A DNA stretch of 64,000 nucleotides from Fodinicola acaciae (GCF_010993745.1 NZ_WOTN01000003.1:186001-250000), one strand, 5' to 3'. Shown: positions 38,906 to 47,091, counted from the stretch's first letter. Numbers and translations: made by a program. The notes: generated from the sequence alone by a model not told the origin.

Positions 38906-39292
38906 ATGGGTACGAGGGTCCTGATCGCCGAGGACGTGGCCGTGCTGCGGGAGACGCTGGTCGCGCTCCTGCAGCTGGAGGCCGACCTGGACGTCGTGGC
39001 CGCGGTCGCCGGCGGCGATCACATCCTGCCGGCCGCGCTCCGCCACCGGCCCGACGTGGCGCTGCTCGACATCGACCTGCCGGCCGTCGACGGCCTCACC
39101 GCCACCGCCGAGCTGCGCGTACGGCTGCCGGCCTGCCGCGTCCTGATCCTCACCGGGCTGGCGATGCCGGACCGCGTCGACCGGTCACGTGCCGCCGGAG
39201 CCGCCGGCCTCCTGGTCAAGGACACTCCGGCCGACTTCCTCGCCGACGCCGTACGACGCGTCGCGCGCGGCGAGCGTGTCTTCCCCGGCTGA
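38906..39292 (+). CDS. Receiver-only response regulator, lacking the LuxR DNA-binding domain
   Basis: 128 residues. It matches the receiver domain of the preceding response regulator along its whole length (D55 in LLDIDLPA; VKDTPAD), but stops at GERVFPG, exactly where the linker to the LuxR domain would begin. The stop sits within the 3' end of the converging kinase gene. It may be a remnant left by a rearrangement, or it may work as a stand-alone phosphate sink or competitor in the same signalling pathway. Confidence 0.75.
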   Translation: MGTRVLIAEDVAVLRETLVALLQLEADLDVVAAVAGGDHILPAALRHRPDVALLDIDLPAVDGLTATAELRVRLPACRVLILTGLAMPDRVDRSRAAGAAGLLVKDTPADFLADAVRRVARGERVFPG

Positions 39293-41164
39293 TGGCACGC
39301 GTACGGTCAGCTCGAACCGATCGCCGTCGCGGCTCGCCGACACCTCGCCGCCGAGCGCCGAAGCTCGGCTGGACATGTTGGCCAACCCACGGCCCCGCCG
39401 CTCAGTCGCCTCATCGCGTACGCCGTCGTTGACGACTCGCACGCCATCGATGGCGACCTCGATCTCGCACCATCTGGCATCAGAATGGCGCAGCACGTTG
39501 GTGACCGCCTCGCGCAACACGGTGGCCAGCACCGCATCGACCTGCTCAGGGAGCGCCGCCGTGCCGCGTACGTCCACCGACACGCCGGCGGAGGTCAGCA
39601 GCGTACGAGCGGCCGCCAGCTCGCTCTGCAACGAGACGGCGCTCTCACCGACGGTGACCGAGCGGAGATCGGCGCGCGCCTGTCCGGCCAGCCGCAACAT
39701 CGCCGCCAGCTCACCGGATGCACGCTCGTCGTCGCGGCCGACCAGCTTGCCGGCCAGGTCGCTTTTGAGTGCCAGCGCGGACAAACCGAGGCCGAGCAGG
39801 TCGTGCGTGTCCTGCGCGACGCGCTCTCGCTCGCGGGCCAACGCGGCACTGGCCAGCTGCCGGCGGACCGCCTCGACCTGCTCGGCGAGATCCGGCAGCC
39901 GTGACAGTCCGTAGACGACAATGCCGGCGGTCGCCGCCGCACCGGCCTGATAGAGGACGGTCGCGCTGTCCGTGGCGACCCCGTAGACGGCCCGGTTGCC
40001 GATGCCGTAGTAGAGACCGAGCACCGGCAGGCTCCACGCCACGCCGACGCCTGTGACGACCGCGACGAAGGCGCTCCACCCCCAGCGTCGTGGCAACAGC
40101 AGAACGGCCGAACCGGCCGCGAAACCGGCCAGCGTGAGGATGTTCCAGTCGTACGCGGGAAACCACGCGAACGGCAGCAACGTCTGGACGGCCAGCGTGA
40201 AAGGCCAGCCGCGTGGCCGGGCGGCGGCCCGCCAGCCGAGGCTGTGATGGAGCTGCAGCGCGACCAGCACGGCGATGCTGGCGATCGCCACCGCGGAGCC
40301 GCCGGCGACCAGGACGTTCGCGGTCAGGATCACCGCCTGGCCGGCGAGTACGACCGCGAGCGTCACCCTCGCCAGCCGAGGCGCGACGCCGGAGGTCGAC
40401 GGCAAGGACGCAGGTCGCGGCTGGTCGGCGGCGACGGCCGTACGCACCTGCTCGAGACCGCGGCGCGCCGCCTTCGCCGCCGCCGTCAGCTCGGCACGAG
40501 CCGCGTCACGGTCGGTCGGCAGCACCGCGATGGCCGCGCGGACGTGCTCGGTCGTCGCCTCAAGGTTGTCGCCGATGGCCGTACGCAGCCGGTCGGCCGA
40601 CCAGCGCCGCTCCGCTGCGACAGCCAGCTCGGCGAGCTCGGTCCTGGCCGCGCGCAGCGTGGCGACCAGGTCGGCCGGCCGCACCAGTCCAAACAACGCC
40701 AGGCCGGTGACGACCGGCGCGACCAGCATCCAGGTGTAGAACGCGCTTTTGGGACCATTCCACGGAATTCCCAGCACCGCGATGCGTGCGGCCTCGACGA
40801 CGACAACCGCGCCGAAGAGCGGCCACGACCTCGGCGCTCGTACGGTCAACAGCAACAGACCGGCCAACAGACCGGCCGCCGCGTTGATCCAGCGTTGACC
40901 GAAAACCGCGAGCGGCGCGTACGTCAGCATCGCCTGCACGGCCAGCAGCCAACCGGCATGCCGCGCCCAGAACGCGCGACCGAGCGGCACCGCGTAGAGC
41001 AGCGGCAACACGAACAGCGCCGCCAGCACCGCGCCACCGCCGGGGCCGCTCCAGTAGATCGCGTTGCCGAGCCGGGTCAGCAGCGTCAGGCCGAGAAACG
41101 CCACCGGAAGCACCTGCACGAGTCGGTACGCCGGCGTGAGCCGCTCGCTGTCCGTCAACCGCAC
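39185..41164 (-). CDS. Membrane histidine kinase (HisKA_3 type) with internal duplication
   Basis: 659 residues, GTG at 41164. The first ~160 residues hold about five membrane segments, then a soluble helix (about 175-255) that looks like a degenerate dimerisation domain without its histidine. A second set of about five segments follows (about 260-415), then the true H-box with H454 in AQDTHDLLGLGLSALALK. The ATPase domain has N-box REAVTNVLRHSDA and G-box GRGLANMSSRASALGGEV. The last ~30 residues are read from DNA antisense to the truncated response regulator, so the original stop is probably lost. It partners with the LuxR-type regulator. Confidence 0.9.
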   Translation of the reverse strand: MRLTDSERLTPAYRLVQVLPVAFLGLTLLTRLGNAIYWSGPGGGAVLAALFVLPLLYAVPLGRAFWARHAGWLLAVQAMLTYAPLAVFGQRWINAAAGLLAGLLLLTVRAPRSWPLFGAVVVVEAARIAVLGIPWNGPKSAFYTWMLVAPVVTGLALFGLVRPADLVATLRAARTELAELAVAAERRWSADRLRTAIGDNLEATTEHVRAAIAVLPTDRDAARAELTAAAKAARRGLEQVRTAVAADQPRPASLPSTSGVAPRLARVTLAVVLAGQAVILTANVLVAGGSAVAIASIAVLVALQLHHSLGWRAAARPRGWPFTLAVQTLLPFAWFPAYDWNILTLAGFAAGSAVLLLPRRWGWSAFVAVVTGVGVAWSLPVLGLYYGIGNRAVYGVATDSATVLYQAGAAATAGIVVYGLSRLPDLAEQVEAVRRQLASAALARERERVAQDTHDLLGLGLSALALKSDLAGKLVGRDDERASGELAAMLRLAGQARADLRSVTVGESAVSLQSELAAARTLLTSAGVSVDVRGTAALPEQVDAVLATVLREAVTNVLRHSDARWCEIEVAIDGVRVVNDGVRDEATERRGRGLANMSSRASALGGEVSASRDGDRFELTVRVPSAGEDTLAARDASYGVGEEVGRSVLDQEAGGSGGT

Positions 41165-41197
41165 TCCTCACCGATCGACCTGACGATACGGCCTGAT

Positions 41198-41210
41198 GTG
41201 CAAAGTGCAC
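41198..41210. promoter_or_regulatory. GTGCA-N3-TGCAC palindrome, site 2
   Basis: GTGCA-AAG-TGCAC lies in the 157-base region between the divergent kinase and DJ-1-like genes, with a further TGCAC half-site at 41222-41226. It matches the site at 38835-38847, and suggests that the kinase, DJ-1-like and receiver genes form one regulon. Confidence 0.55.
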
Positions 41211-41321
41211 ACCAACTCCGATGCACATTCCACGCGCTCCTGATGATCGCAGGCACTGGTCGCGTATCCGCAGGTCAGAAGACACTTACGGCACACAGAA
41301 GAACGCACTGAGGAGTCAGCG

Positions 41322-43070
41322 ATGCGAGGATGGCGCAGGTTTGCTTTCCACTATCTGGAAATGACCGTGGCGATGCTGGTCGGCATGGCCGTGCTCGGCG
41401 GCGCGCTGCGGCTCGCCCTGGCAGCGGCCGGCGTGCCGTACTCGATGGACCGCTATCCGGTCCTGGTCACCCTGGAGATGGGCGTGACCATGGCGGTCGC
41501 GATGGCGGTGTGGATGCGCGTACGCCGGCACGGCTGGCCGCCGACGGTGGAGATGAGCCTGGCAATGCTGGTGCCGGCGGTCGCGGTCGCGCCGCTGGTG
41601 GCGTGGAACGTGCTGGACGGCATGTCCTCGATGGTCGTCGAGCACACCACGATGTTCGTGCTGATGCTTGTCGTGATGCTGCGGCGGCGCGACGAATACC
41701 TGGCGCATCACCACGGCAGCGGCCGGCTGGCGAAAGCCGTACGACGTGTGCTGCCGGCGTTTGGCCGTGGGCTGTTTGTCCTGCTCTCCATCGCGATCCT
41801 GCCGTCCGCGGCGTTCGCCATCGGCTCGGTCAGCTACGAGCACAGCCGCTATGCCCCTGCCGCGTCGAGCGCCGTCGTCAATGTCGCGGCGCCGGTGTAC
41901 GACCCGAGCAAACCGACCGTCGCGATCGTCGTCGGCAACGATGGCGCCAATGTCGCCGACACTCTCGTGCCGTACGCGGTGCTGTCGGCCACCGGCAAGG
42001 TCAACGTCTACACCGTCGCGGCCGAGCGGCGTCCGGTCACGCTGCTGGGTGGGCTCGACCTGGTGCCGGATCTCAGCTTCGACCAGCTCAGGCAGCGCGT
42101 CGGCGCGCCGAGCGTGACGATCGTGCCGGACATGCCGCCGTCGGACACGGCAGACGCCAAGGTGGCGGCGTGGCTGCGGAGTGTTTCCGGTCACGGCCTG
42201 GTGCTCGGCGTGTGCACCGGCGCGCGGCTGCTCGCCAAAGCCGGCCTGCTCGACGGCCGCCCGGCGACCTCGCACTGGTATCGGCTTTCCGAGCTGCAGC
42301 ACAAATTTCCGGCGGTCAACTGGCAGCGTGGAGTGCGTTACCTCGATGACGGCGACCTGATCACCACCGGCGGACTGTTGTCGTCAGTGGACGGTACGCT
42401 CCGCGTCATCGAGCGGCTGCTCGGCACCGACGCCGCTTCGAAGGCCGCCACCACGGTCGCCTGGCGCTATTACTCGCCCGGCAAGCCGGCCGCGCTGCCG
42501 GTCGAGCGGCTGACCGCCAGCGACGCGATCACCCACATCCTCAACAGCGGCTTTCGTGCCAACGACACCACTGTCGGCGTCGTGCTCTCCGACGGCGTCG
42601 ACGAGCTCGACCTGGCCGCCGCCTTCGACCCGTACGGCGAGATCAAGGCCGCGCGTACGCTCGCCATCAGCGCCGACGGCGGCACCGTACGCTCGCGGCA
42701 CGGCCTGACCTTCGTGCCTCGCGCCGGCATGGACGCGGCCGGCCGCGTCGATCACCTGCTGATTCCGCGCAGCGACAAGGATTCCGATCTCTCCGCGGCG
42801 CGGCGAGCGCACGTGCCGGTCGCGTATCTGGCGCACCAGTCCGGCTTCGCGTTCGACGCGGCGCTGCGCGAGCTGGCGCTCACGACCGACACGACGACCG
42901 CGCACTGGGCCGCAAAAATCCTCGAATATCCCAGTGCCGACCTGGACCTGGCCGGACCCGGCTGGCCGTGGCTGCCGACCGTACGGCCGGCGCTGCTCGG
43001 CCTGACCGGACTCGCGATCGCCCTGCTGGCTGTGTTCCTCTGGCGACGCGGTCATAAGTCGACGGTCTGA
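41322..43070 (+). CDS. Membrane protein with two DJ-1/PfpI-like domains
   Basis: 582 residues, ATG with a weak ribosome-binding region (GAGGAG). The N-terminal ~170 residues contain five hydrophobic segments. Four of them carry a repeated pattern: YLEMTVAMLVGM, TLEMGVTMAVAM, TVEMSLAMLVPA and VEHTTMFVLM, placing Glu-Met pairs inside the membrane. Two DJ-1/PfpI-like (class I glutamine amidotransferase) domains follow (about 195-370 and 385-545). The first has an apparent nucleophile C298 in LGVCTGARLLAKAG; the second lacks a cysteine there. A last membrane segment ends the protein. It diverges from the kinase, sharing its palindrome. Possible roles are a stress sensor or an enzyme such as a deglycase, all inference. 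Confidence 0.85.
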   Translation: MRGWRRFAFHYLEMTVAMLVGMAVLGGALRLALAAAGVPYSMDRYPVLVTLEMGVTMAVAMAVWMRVRRHGWPPTVEMSLAMLVPAVAVAPLVAWNVLDGMSSMVVEHTTMFVLMLVVMLRRRDEYLAHHHGSGRLAKAVRRVLPAFGRGLFVLLSIAILPSAAFAIGSVSYEHSRYAPAASSAVVNVAAPVYDPSKPTVAIVVGNDGANVADTLVPYAVLSATGKVNVYTVAAERRPVTLLGGLDLVPDLSFDQLRQRVGAPSVTIVPDMPPSDTADAKVAAWLRSVSGHGLVLGVCTGARLLAKAGLLDGRPATSHWYRLSELQHKFPAVNWQRGVRYLDDGDLITTGGLLSSVDGTLRVIERLLGTDAASKAATTVAWRYYSPGKPAALPVERLTASDAITHILNSGFRANDTTVGVVLSDGVDELDLAAAFDPYGEIKAARTLAISADGGTVRSRHGLTFVPRAGMDAAGRVDHLLIPRSDKDSDLSAARRAHVPVAYLAHQSGFAFDAALRELALTTDTTTAHWAAKILEYPSADLDLAGPGWPWLPTVRPALLGLTGLAIALLAVFLWRRGHKSTV

Positions 43071-43149
43071 CCGTCAGTCCGACGATGTCTTGGACGACTG
43101 GCAGCGTGCGAGCCAGTGTGGTCGTCGTACCGATAGTGGAGGAGTCGAC

Positions 43150-43929
43150 GTGGACCGCGGTTCGTACGCCGTCAACAGCATCAGCCTGGACAACCACGAG
43201 ACGCTGGCCGCGTCCGTCGGCGACCGCGGTCCGACGGTCGTCCTGGTGCACGGCCTCGGCCTCGACTGGCGGATGTGGCGGCCGGTGATGGACCAGCTGG
43301 CGCGCGGCCGCCGTGTCATCGCCTACGACCTTCGCGGCGACGGCGAGCCGTTCACGATGACGGACGCGGCGGCGGATTTGTTCGGCGTACTCGACGCTTT
43401 CGATGTCCCCCAGGCACATGTCGTCGGCCTTTCCTTCGGTGGTGCGATCGCCCAGACCGCGGCCGTCACCAATCCGGGCCGCTTCGCCTCGCTGTCACTG
43501 CTGGCCACCACCGACATTCCGTTTGCCGGCTTCGAAAACCGCGCCCGGTCGGCCGAGGTCGATGGCATGGCCGCGCAGCTGGAGCCGTCGCTGAGCCGGT
43601 GGTTCACGGCTTCGGCACTCGCCGCCGACGGTGCGGGCGTACGTTATGCCCGCGAGCAGGTGCTGCGCGGCAGTCCGGCGGCCTGGGCCGCGGCGTGGCG
43701 CGCGTTCAGCGGATTGGACGTACGCGGCCGGCTGGCCGATTTTCCGGCGCCGGCGCTCGTACTCGCCGGCGAGGCCGACGTGTCCACCACGCCGGAGCTG
43801 ATGCGTCAGATCGCCGCCGGCATTCCCGGCTCCACGTTCCGTGAGCTGCCGGCCGCTCCGCACATGCAGACACTGGAATGTCCGGACGCGGTCGCGGCGG
43901 CACTTGACGAATTCCTGCCGCAACGCTGA
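43150..43929 (+). CDS. Alpha/beta hydrolase
   Basis: 259 residues from the GTG at 43150, which has GGAGGAG seven bases upstream; an ATG at 43090 has none. It has the alpha/beta-hydrolase fold with oxyanion-hole region VLVHGLGLDW, nucleophile S95 in GLSFGG, Asp in LAGEADVSTTPELM and His in APHMQTLECPD. It resembles the 3-oxoadipate enol-lactonase / haloalkane-type group, but no substrate is suggested by neighbours. The gene lies 79 bases after the DJ-1-like gene on the same strand and could be in its operon. Confidence 0.88.
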   Translation: MDRGSYAVNSISLDNHETLAASVGDRGPTVVLVHGLGLDWRMWRPVMDQLARGRRVIAYDLRGDGEPFTMTDAAADLFGVLDAFDVPQAHVVGLSFGGAIAQTAAVTNPGRFASLSLLATTDIPFAGFENRARSAEVDGMAAQLEPSLSRWFTASALAADGAGVRYAREQVLRGSPAAWAAAWRAFSGLDVRGRLADFPAPALVLAGEADVSTTPELMRQIAAGIPGSTFRELPAAPHMQTLECPDAVAAALDEFLPQR

Positions 43930-43936
43930 CGAACCG

Positions 43937-43964
43937 TTGACACAGTCGCCCCAGTCGGTAATGT
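43937..43964 (+). promoter_or_regulatory. Promoter of the five-cysteine secreted protein gene
   Basis: TTGACA at 43937-43942 and TAATGT at 43959-43964 are separated by 16 bases. The transcript would begin near 43971, leaving a leader of about 50 bases with the AGGAG ribosome-binding site before GTG 44021. Confidence 0.6.
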
Positions 43965-44020
43965 AGCGCTAAACCTCGACGATCTTGACGAGGTCTTCTC
44001 CACCAACTTTCAGGAGTGAC

Positions 44021-44395
44021 GTGACAAACAACGAACAGCTGGCATTTCTCGACAACATCGAGGCCGACCTGGCCACCACCCCGGCGAAGAGCCGCACCCC
44101 GGGCGGGATCCGGCGGCGCATCGGCATGGGGCTGGCGATGGCCGCGACCGGCATCGGATTCCTGGCCATGACCGGCACCGCCGCGCACGCCGACAATCCT
44201 TACTGTGGCGTGCCAAACCCGGTGACCTACGACCACACCAAGTATTGCACCGCGCTCGCCTACTATCATTTCGAATATCTCGGCCAGACGACCGCCGGAC
44301 CCGGCGGCCAGCGGACGTGTTATCAGTTCTGGCGTACGTTCGTCGACTGGGGCTGCGGTTCCGACCCCGGCCGGTTCGCGTCGGTCTGCGTTTAG
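44021..44395 (+). CDS. Small secreted protein with five cysteines
   Basis: 124 residues from the GTG at 44021, with CAGGAG five bases upstream. A ~28-residue acidic lead (EQLAFLDNIEADLATT) precedes an Arg-rich Sec or Tat-type signal (IRRRIGMGLAMAATGIGFLAM) and a cleavage site after AHA. The mature ~67 residues are aromatic-rich and have five cysteines (in PYCG, KYCT, RTCY, WGCG and SVCV), an odd number. No family is recognised. The unusual long lead before the signal and the glycosyltransferase gene downstream suggest a modified secreted peptide, which is inference. Confidence 0.7.
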   Translation: MTNNEQLAFLDNIEADLATTPAKSRTPGGIRRRIGMGLAMAATGIGFLAMTGTAAHADNPYCGVPNPVTYDHTKYCTALAYYHFEYLGQTTAGPGGQRTCYQFWRTFVDWGCGSDPGRFASVCV

Positions 44396-44403
44396 CCTAC
44401 CCG

Positions 44404-44434
44404 GAGGCCGCGTCTCGATCAGGGACGCGGCCTC
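44404..44434 (+). terminator. Hairpin between secreted protein and glycosyltransferase genes
   Basis: GAGGCCGCGTC and GACGCGGCCTC are exact inverse arms around nine bases, nine bases after the stop codon. No T-tract follows; the glycosyltransferase start lies 21 bases later, so some read-through is possible. Confidence 0.7.
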
Positions 44435-44455
44435 TTCGCGTGAACGGAATCCAAA

Positions 44456-45553
44456 GTGGACACTCCAGTCACCGTCATCGTTGTCGCCAAAGACGAACAG
44501 CGGTGCATCGGTCGTTGTTTGGACAGCGTGGCCGGCCTCAACGTACTCGTCGTGGACACCGGCTCGACCGACCAGACACCGGGAATCATCGCCGACCGGG
44601 GCGTACGCCTGGTCCATCAGCCGTGGCCCGGTTCGTTTGCCGAAGCGCGCAACGGCGCGATCGACCTCGTCCAGGACGGCTGGATCTTCTTCCTCGACGC
44701 GGACGAATGGCTGGCCGACCGGAACATCCATCCGCTCCTGGCGTCGGCGGCACGGACGTACGATCCGAGCCGTACGGTCTTCGCGCCGGTCATCCAGCAC
44801 GTCGGGCGCGACACCGCGATGACCGACGTACCAAGGATTTTCCTTGCTTCCAGCGGCATTCGCTATCACGGGCGGGTCCACGAATATCCGGTGGCATCCG
44901 GTCCGCTCGAGCTGGTGGGGCTTGGCATCCAGGTCAACCACGACGGTTACCACCCGGACGTGCTGACAGAAAAAGACAAGCTCACTCGCAACCTCGAGCT
45001 GCTGCGCGCCGCGCGGCAGGAAGATCCCGACAATCCGCGCTGGTGGTATTTCACCGTACGCGACGGCCTGCGCACCTACGACCGCGACCAACTGGTCGAC
45101 CTTTGCGCTGCCTCCAGGGATCTCGCCAAGCGCAGTCCGGTCACCGGCGACCGTCTCGACGCCGTCGACTACTACCGCCGGACGCTTTTCCAGGCCTGCC
45201 AGGCATTCGCCATGATGCAGGACTGGAACCAGGTGCTGCGATCCTGCGCCGAGCTCGACCGTGTCCATGACGGCGACAGTCCGGACGCGCACTATCTGCG
45301 CATGGTCACCGTACTTTTCAACGATGCCGCGGCGGCCGCCGATCTGGTCAAGACAATCCAGCTCCGGCGCGCGTCCGACAACCTGGCCACCAGCGTCATC
45401 GATCCAACCGGCCGCCACCTGGACGCCGTCATCGTCGCTTTGCTGGCACGTCTGAGAACCGAGGACGAGGCCGACCAGTATCGCCGGCTCAGCAAGCCAT
45501 GGACCGATCTCTTCTTCGAGAACTCACACCTGCGCGCCTTGCACGATACATAG
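44456..45553 (+). CDS. Family 2 glycosyltransferase with helical (TPR-like) C-terminus
   Basis: 365 residues, GTG start. GT-A fold: TVIVVAKDEQRCIGRCLDSV start, VVDTGSTDQTP, FAEARNGAIDLVQDGWIFFLDADEWL with the metal-binding D-A-D motif. The C-terminal half is helical and could be a TPR repeat region. This plan (GT2 plus TPR) includes SunS-like S-glycosyltransferases of glycocins, as well as many LPS/glycan enzymes. There is no biosynthetic cluster around it except the small secreted protein immediately upstream. Cytoplasmic; the substrate is open. Confidence 0.82.
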   Translation: MDTPVTVIVVAKDEQRCIGRCLDSVAGLNVLVVDTGSTDQTPGIIADRGVRLVHQPWPGSFAEARNGAIDLVQDGWIFFLDADEWLADRNIHPLLASAARTYDPSRTVFAPVIQHVGRDTAMTDVPRIFLASSGIRYHGRVHEYPVASGPLELVGLGIQVNHDGYHPDVLTEKDKLTRNLELLRAARQEDPDNPRWWYFTVRDGLRTYDRDQLVDLCAASRDLAKRSPVTGDRLDAVDYYRRTLFQACQAFAMMQDWNQVLRSCAELDRVHDGDSPDAHYLRMVTVLFNDAAAAADLVKTIQLRRASDNLATSVIDPTGRHLDAVIVALLARLRTEDEADQYRRLSKPWTDLFFENSHLRALHDT

Positions 45554-45574
45554 ATCATCTTTATATTGGTCGAC
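45540..45574 (+). promoter_or_regulatory. Promoter of leaderless PadR gene
   Basis: TTGCAC and TATATT (45562-45567) are separated by 17 bases. The expected start of transcription is at or next to the GTG at 45575, which has no ribosome-binding site, so the mRNA should be leaderless. Confidence 0.55.
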
Positions 45575-45907
45575 GTGGAAGCACTACGCGAGCCGACTTT
45601 CCTGATCCTGACCGCGCTGGCTGACCGGCCGTTACACGGCTATGGCGTCATCCAGGAGGTCTGCGCGCTGTCCGACGACCGGGTGCGCCTGCAGGCCGGC
45701 ACGCTCTACACGGCGCTGGACCGGCTGGTCGCCGAAGGCCTGGTCAGTCCCGACCGCGAGGAAATCGTCGACGGCCGCAAACGGCGCTATTACCGGTTGA
45801 CCGACGACGGCGCCGCGGCGCTGGCCGCCGATATCGCCCGACAGCGCGCGAACGCGGCCGCGGCCGCTCGCCGGCTGAGAGCTCGCGCCAGCGTACGCAC
45901 CGCATAG
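45575..45907 (+). CDS. PadR family regulator
   Basis: 110 residues from the GTG at 45575; a TTG at 45566 is an unlikely alternative. It is a small PadR winged helix: PTFLILTALADRPLHGYGVIQEV, then LQAGTLYTALDRLVAEGLV and RRYYRLTDDGAAAL. It acts as a repressor of the neighbouring membrane gene, which starts 12 bases downstream and forms the common PadR/membrane-protein pair. Confidence 0.9.
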   Translation: MEALREPTFLILTALADRPLHGYGVIQEVCALSDDRVRLQAGTLYTALDRLVAEGLVSPDREEIVDGRKRRYYRLTDDGAAALAADIARQRANAAAAARRLRARASVRTA

Positions 45908-45918
45908 AAAGGACCCCG

Positions 45919-46977
45919 ATGAGCAACGACGCCGCCGGGTTGGACAGGCGTTATCGCCTGCTGTTGCACGCTTATCCGCGCGCATATCGCCGCGACCGTG
46001 GCGAGGAAATCCTCGACACCCTGCTGGCCGCCGCGCCACCTTCTCGCCGTTTTCCGGCCATGCGCGAAACTTTCAACCTGCTGCGCGGCGGAATGCGCTG
46101 CCGGCTGGGCCGGCCACGCAGCCGGATGATCGTGGTCGTCGCCGCGCTCGCGGTCATCGTCGGCGCGTTTCTCGGCGCCTCCGCCGCTTCGTGGCTCGGC
46201 TGGCAAACCGCACGTGCGTTGCCGGATTCGGCGCAAACCGCCGGCATTTCCCGGCTCATCGGCGATGCACCGACGAATCTCACCCGGCACGACGAGCTTT
46301 TCTACTATCCGTACACCGGTCCGGACACGCCGCTGTTCGGCGAGGACGACTACAACGCCGGCGAGATTTCCTGGGGATATCAGGTCAACGTCACGCCGGC
46401 CAACTTCCCGGCGATCGCCGCCGCCGCGCGCGACCGTCTCGCCGCGGCGGGATGGCAGGTCAGCGGCGTCATCCCGCAGCAGGAAGGCACGATGCCGGAG
46501 GCGAGATTCCTTGCCAGCAAAGACGGACTGACCTTGACGTACTCGGTGCAGCCGGACACGACACCGCCAGGACCGCAGGTGTCACTGGAGCGTGCGGAGC
46601 CGTGGCCGGTCTGGCCGCTGACCGCGCTCGGCATCCTGCTCGGCGGTCTCGCCGGCTGGCTGTTCGCCGGCTGGGTGAGCCGGCGTACGCAAACCCGCGG
46701 CTGGTTCATCCAGGCGCTGACGCTGTCCACCGCGGCCGTCAGCATCGCGCTGACACTTCTGTTCGTGGCCATCATCGTTTCCTCGCAGCTGACGATGTGG
46801 ACGGACCCGGCGACCTGGACGCCGGCCTTCCGGCCATTCGCGCTGTGGACGCTGTTCATGGTTTTTCCGTTCCGGCTGCCGCTGCTGATCGACCTGGCCG
46901 CCATCCTGGCCACCGCCGCGCTGGCCGCGCTGCCACACCGGTCGCGACGCCGCACGGCCGACGCGGCGCGAGCGTGA
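45919..46977 (+). CDS. PadR-associated membrane protein
   Basis: 352 residues, ATG with AAAGGACC upstream. A soluble lead with YRLLLHAYPRAYRRDRGEEILDTLL, a signature seen in actinobacterial membrane proteins linked to PadR regulators, comes first. One membrane segment (about 70-90) precedes an extracytoplasmic domain (about 95-220), then four further segments. The function of this family is unknown; the PadR linkage suggests ligand-controlled envelope response. Confidence 0.8.
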   Translation: MSNDAAGLDRRYRLLLHAYPRAYRRDRGEEILDTLLAAAPPSRRFPAMRETFNLLRGGMRCRLGRPRSRMIVVVAALAVIVGAFLGASAASWLGWQTARALPDSAQTAGISRLIGDAPTNLTRHDELFYYPYTGPDTPLFGEDDYNAGEISWGYQVNVTPANFPAIAAAARDRLAAAGWQVSGVIPQQEGTMPEARFLASKDGLTLTYSVQPDTTPPGPQVSLERAEPWPVWPLTALGILLGGLAGWLFAGWVSRRTQTRGWFIQALTLSTAAVSIALTLLFVAIIVSSQLTMWTDPATWTPAFRPFALWTLFMVFPFRLPLLIDLAAILATAALAALPHRSRRRTADAARA

Positions 46978-47091
46978 GCATCAGGCACCGGTTTCATCAG
47001 ATCTGGTGACGAGTTCCGCTGCCTCTGCGACCAGACTGAAACGCGTCACCGGCCGTGACGTTCGCGGCCCATGGCGGAAAGGGACAGCTTG

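Noticed and set aside
38906-39292. Treating the receiver-only gene as a pseudogene
   Set aside because: The receiver domain is intact with its phosphoacceptor and start, and receiver-only proteins can function, so it is listed as a coding gene with the truncation noted.
43706-45418. 570-codon open frame antisense to the hydrolase, secreted protein and glycosyltransferase genes
   Set aside because: It crosses three genes with clear features and a promoter and a terminator between them.
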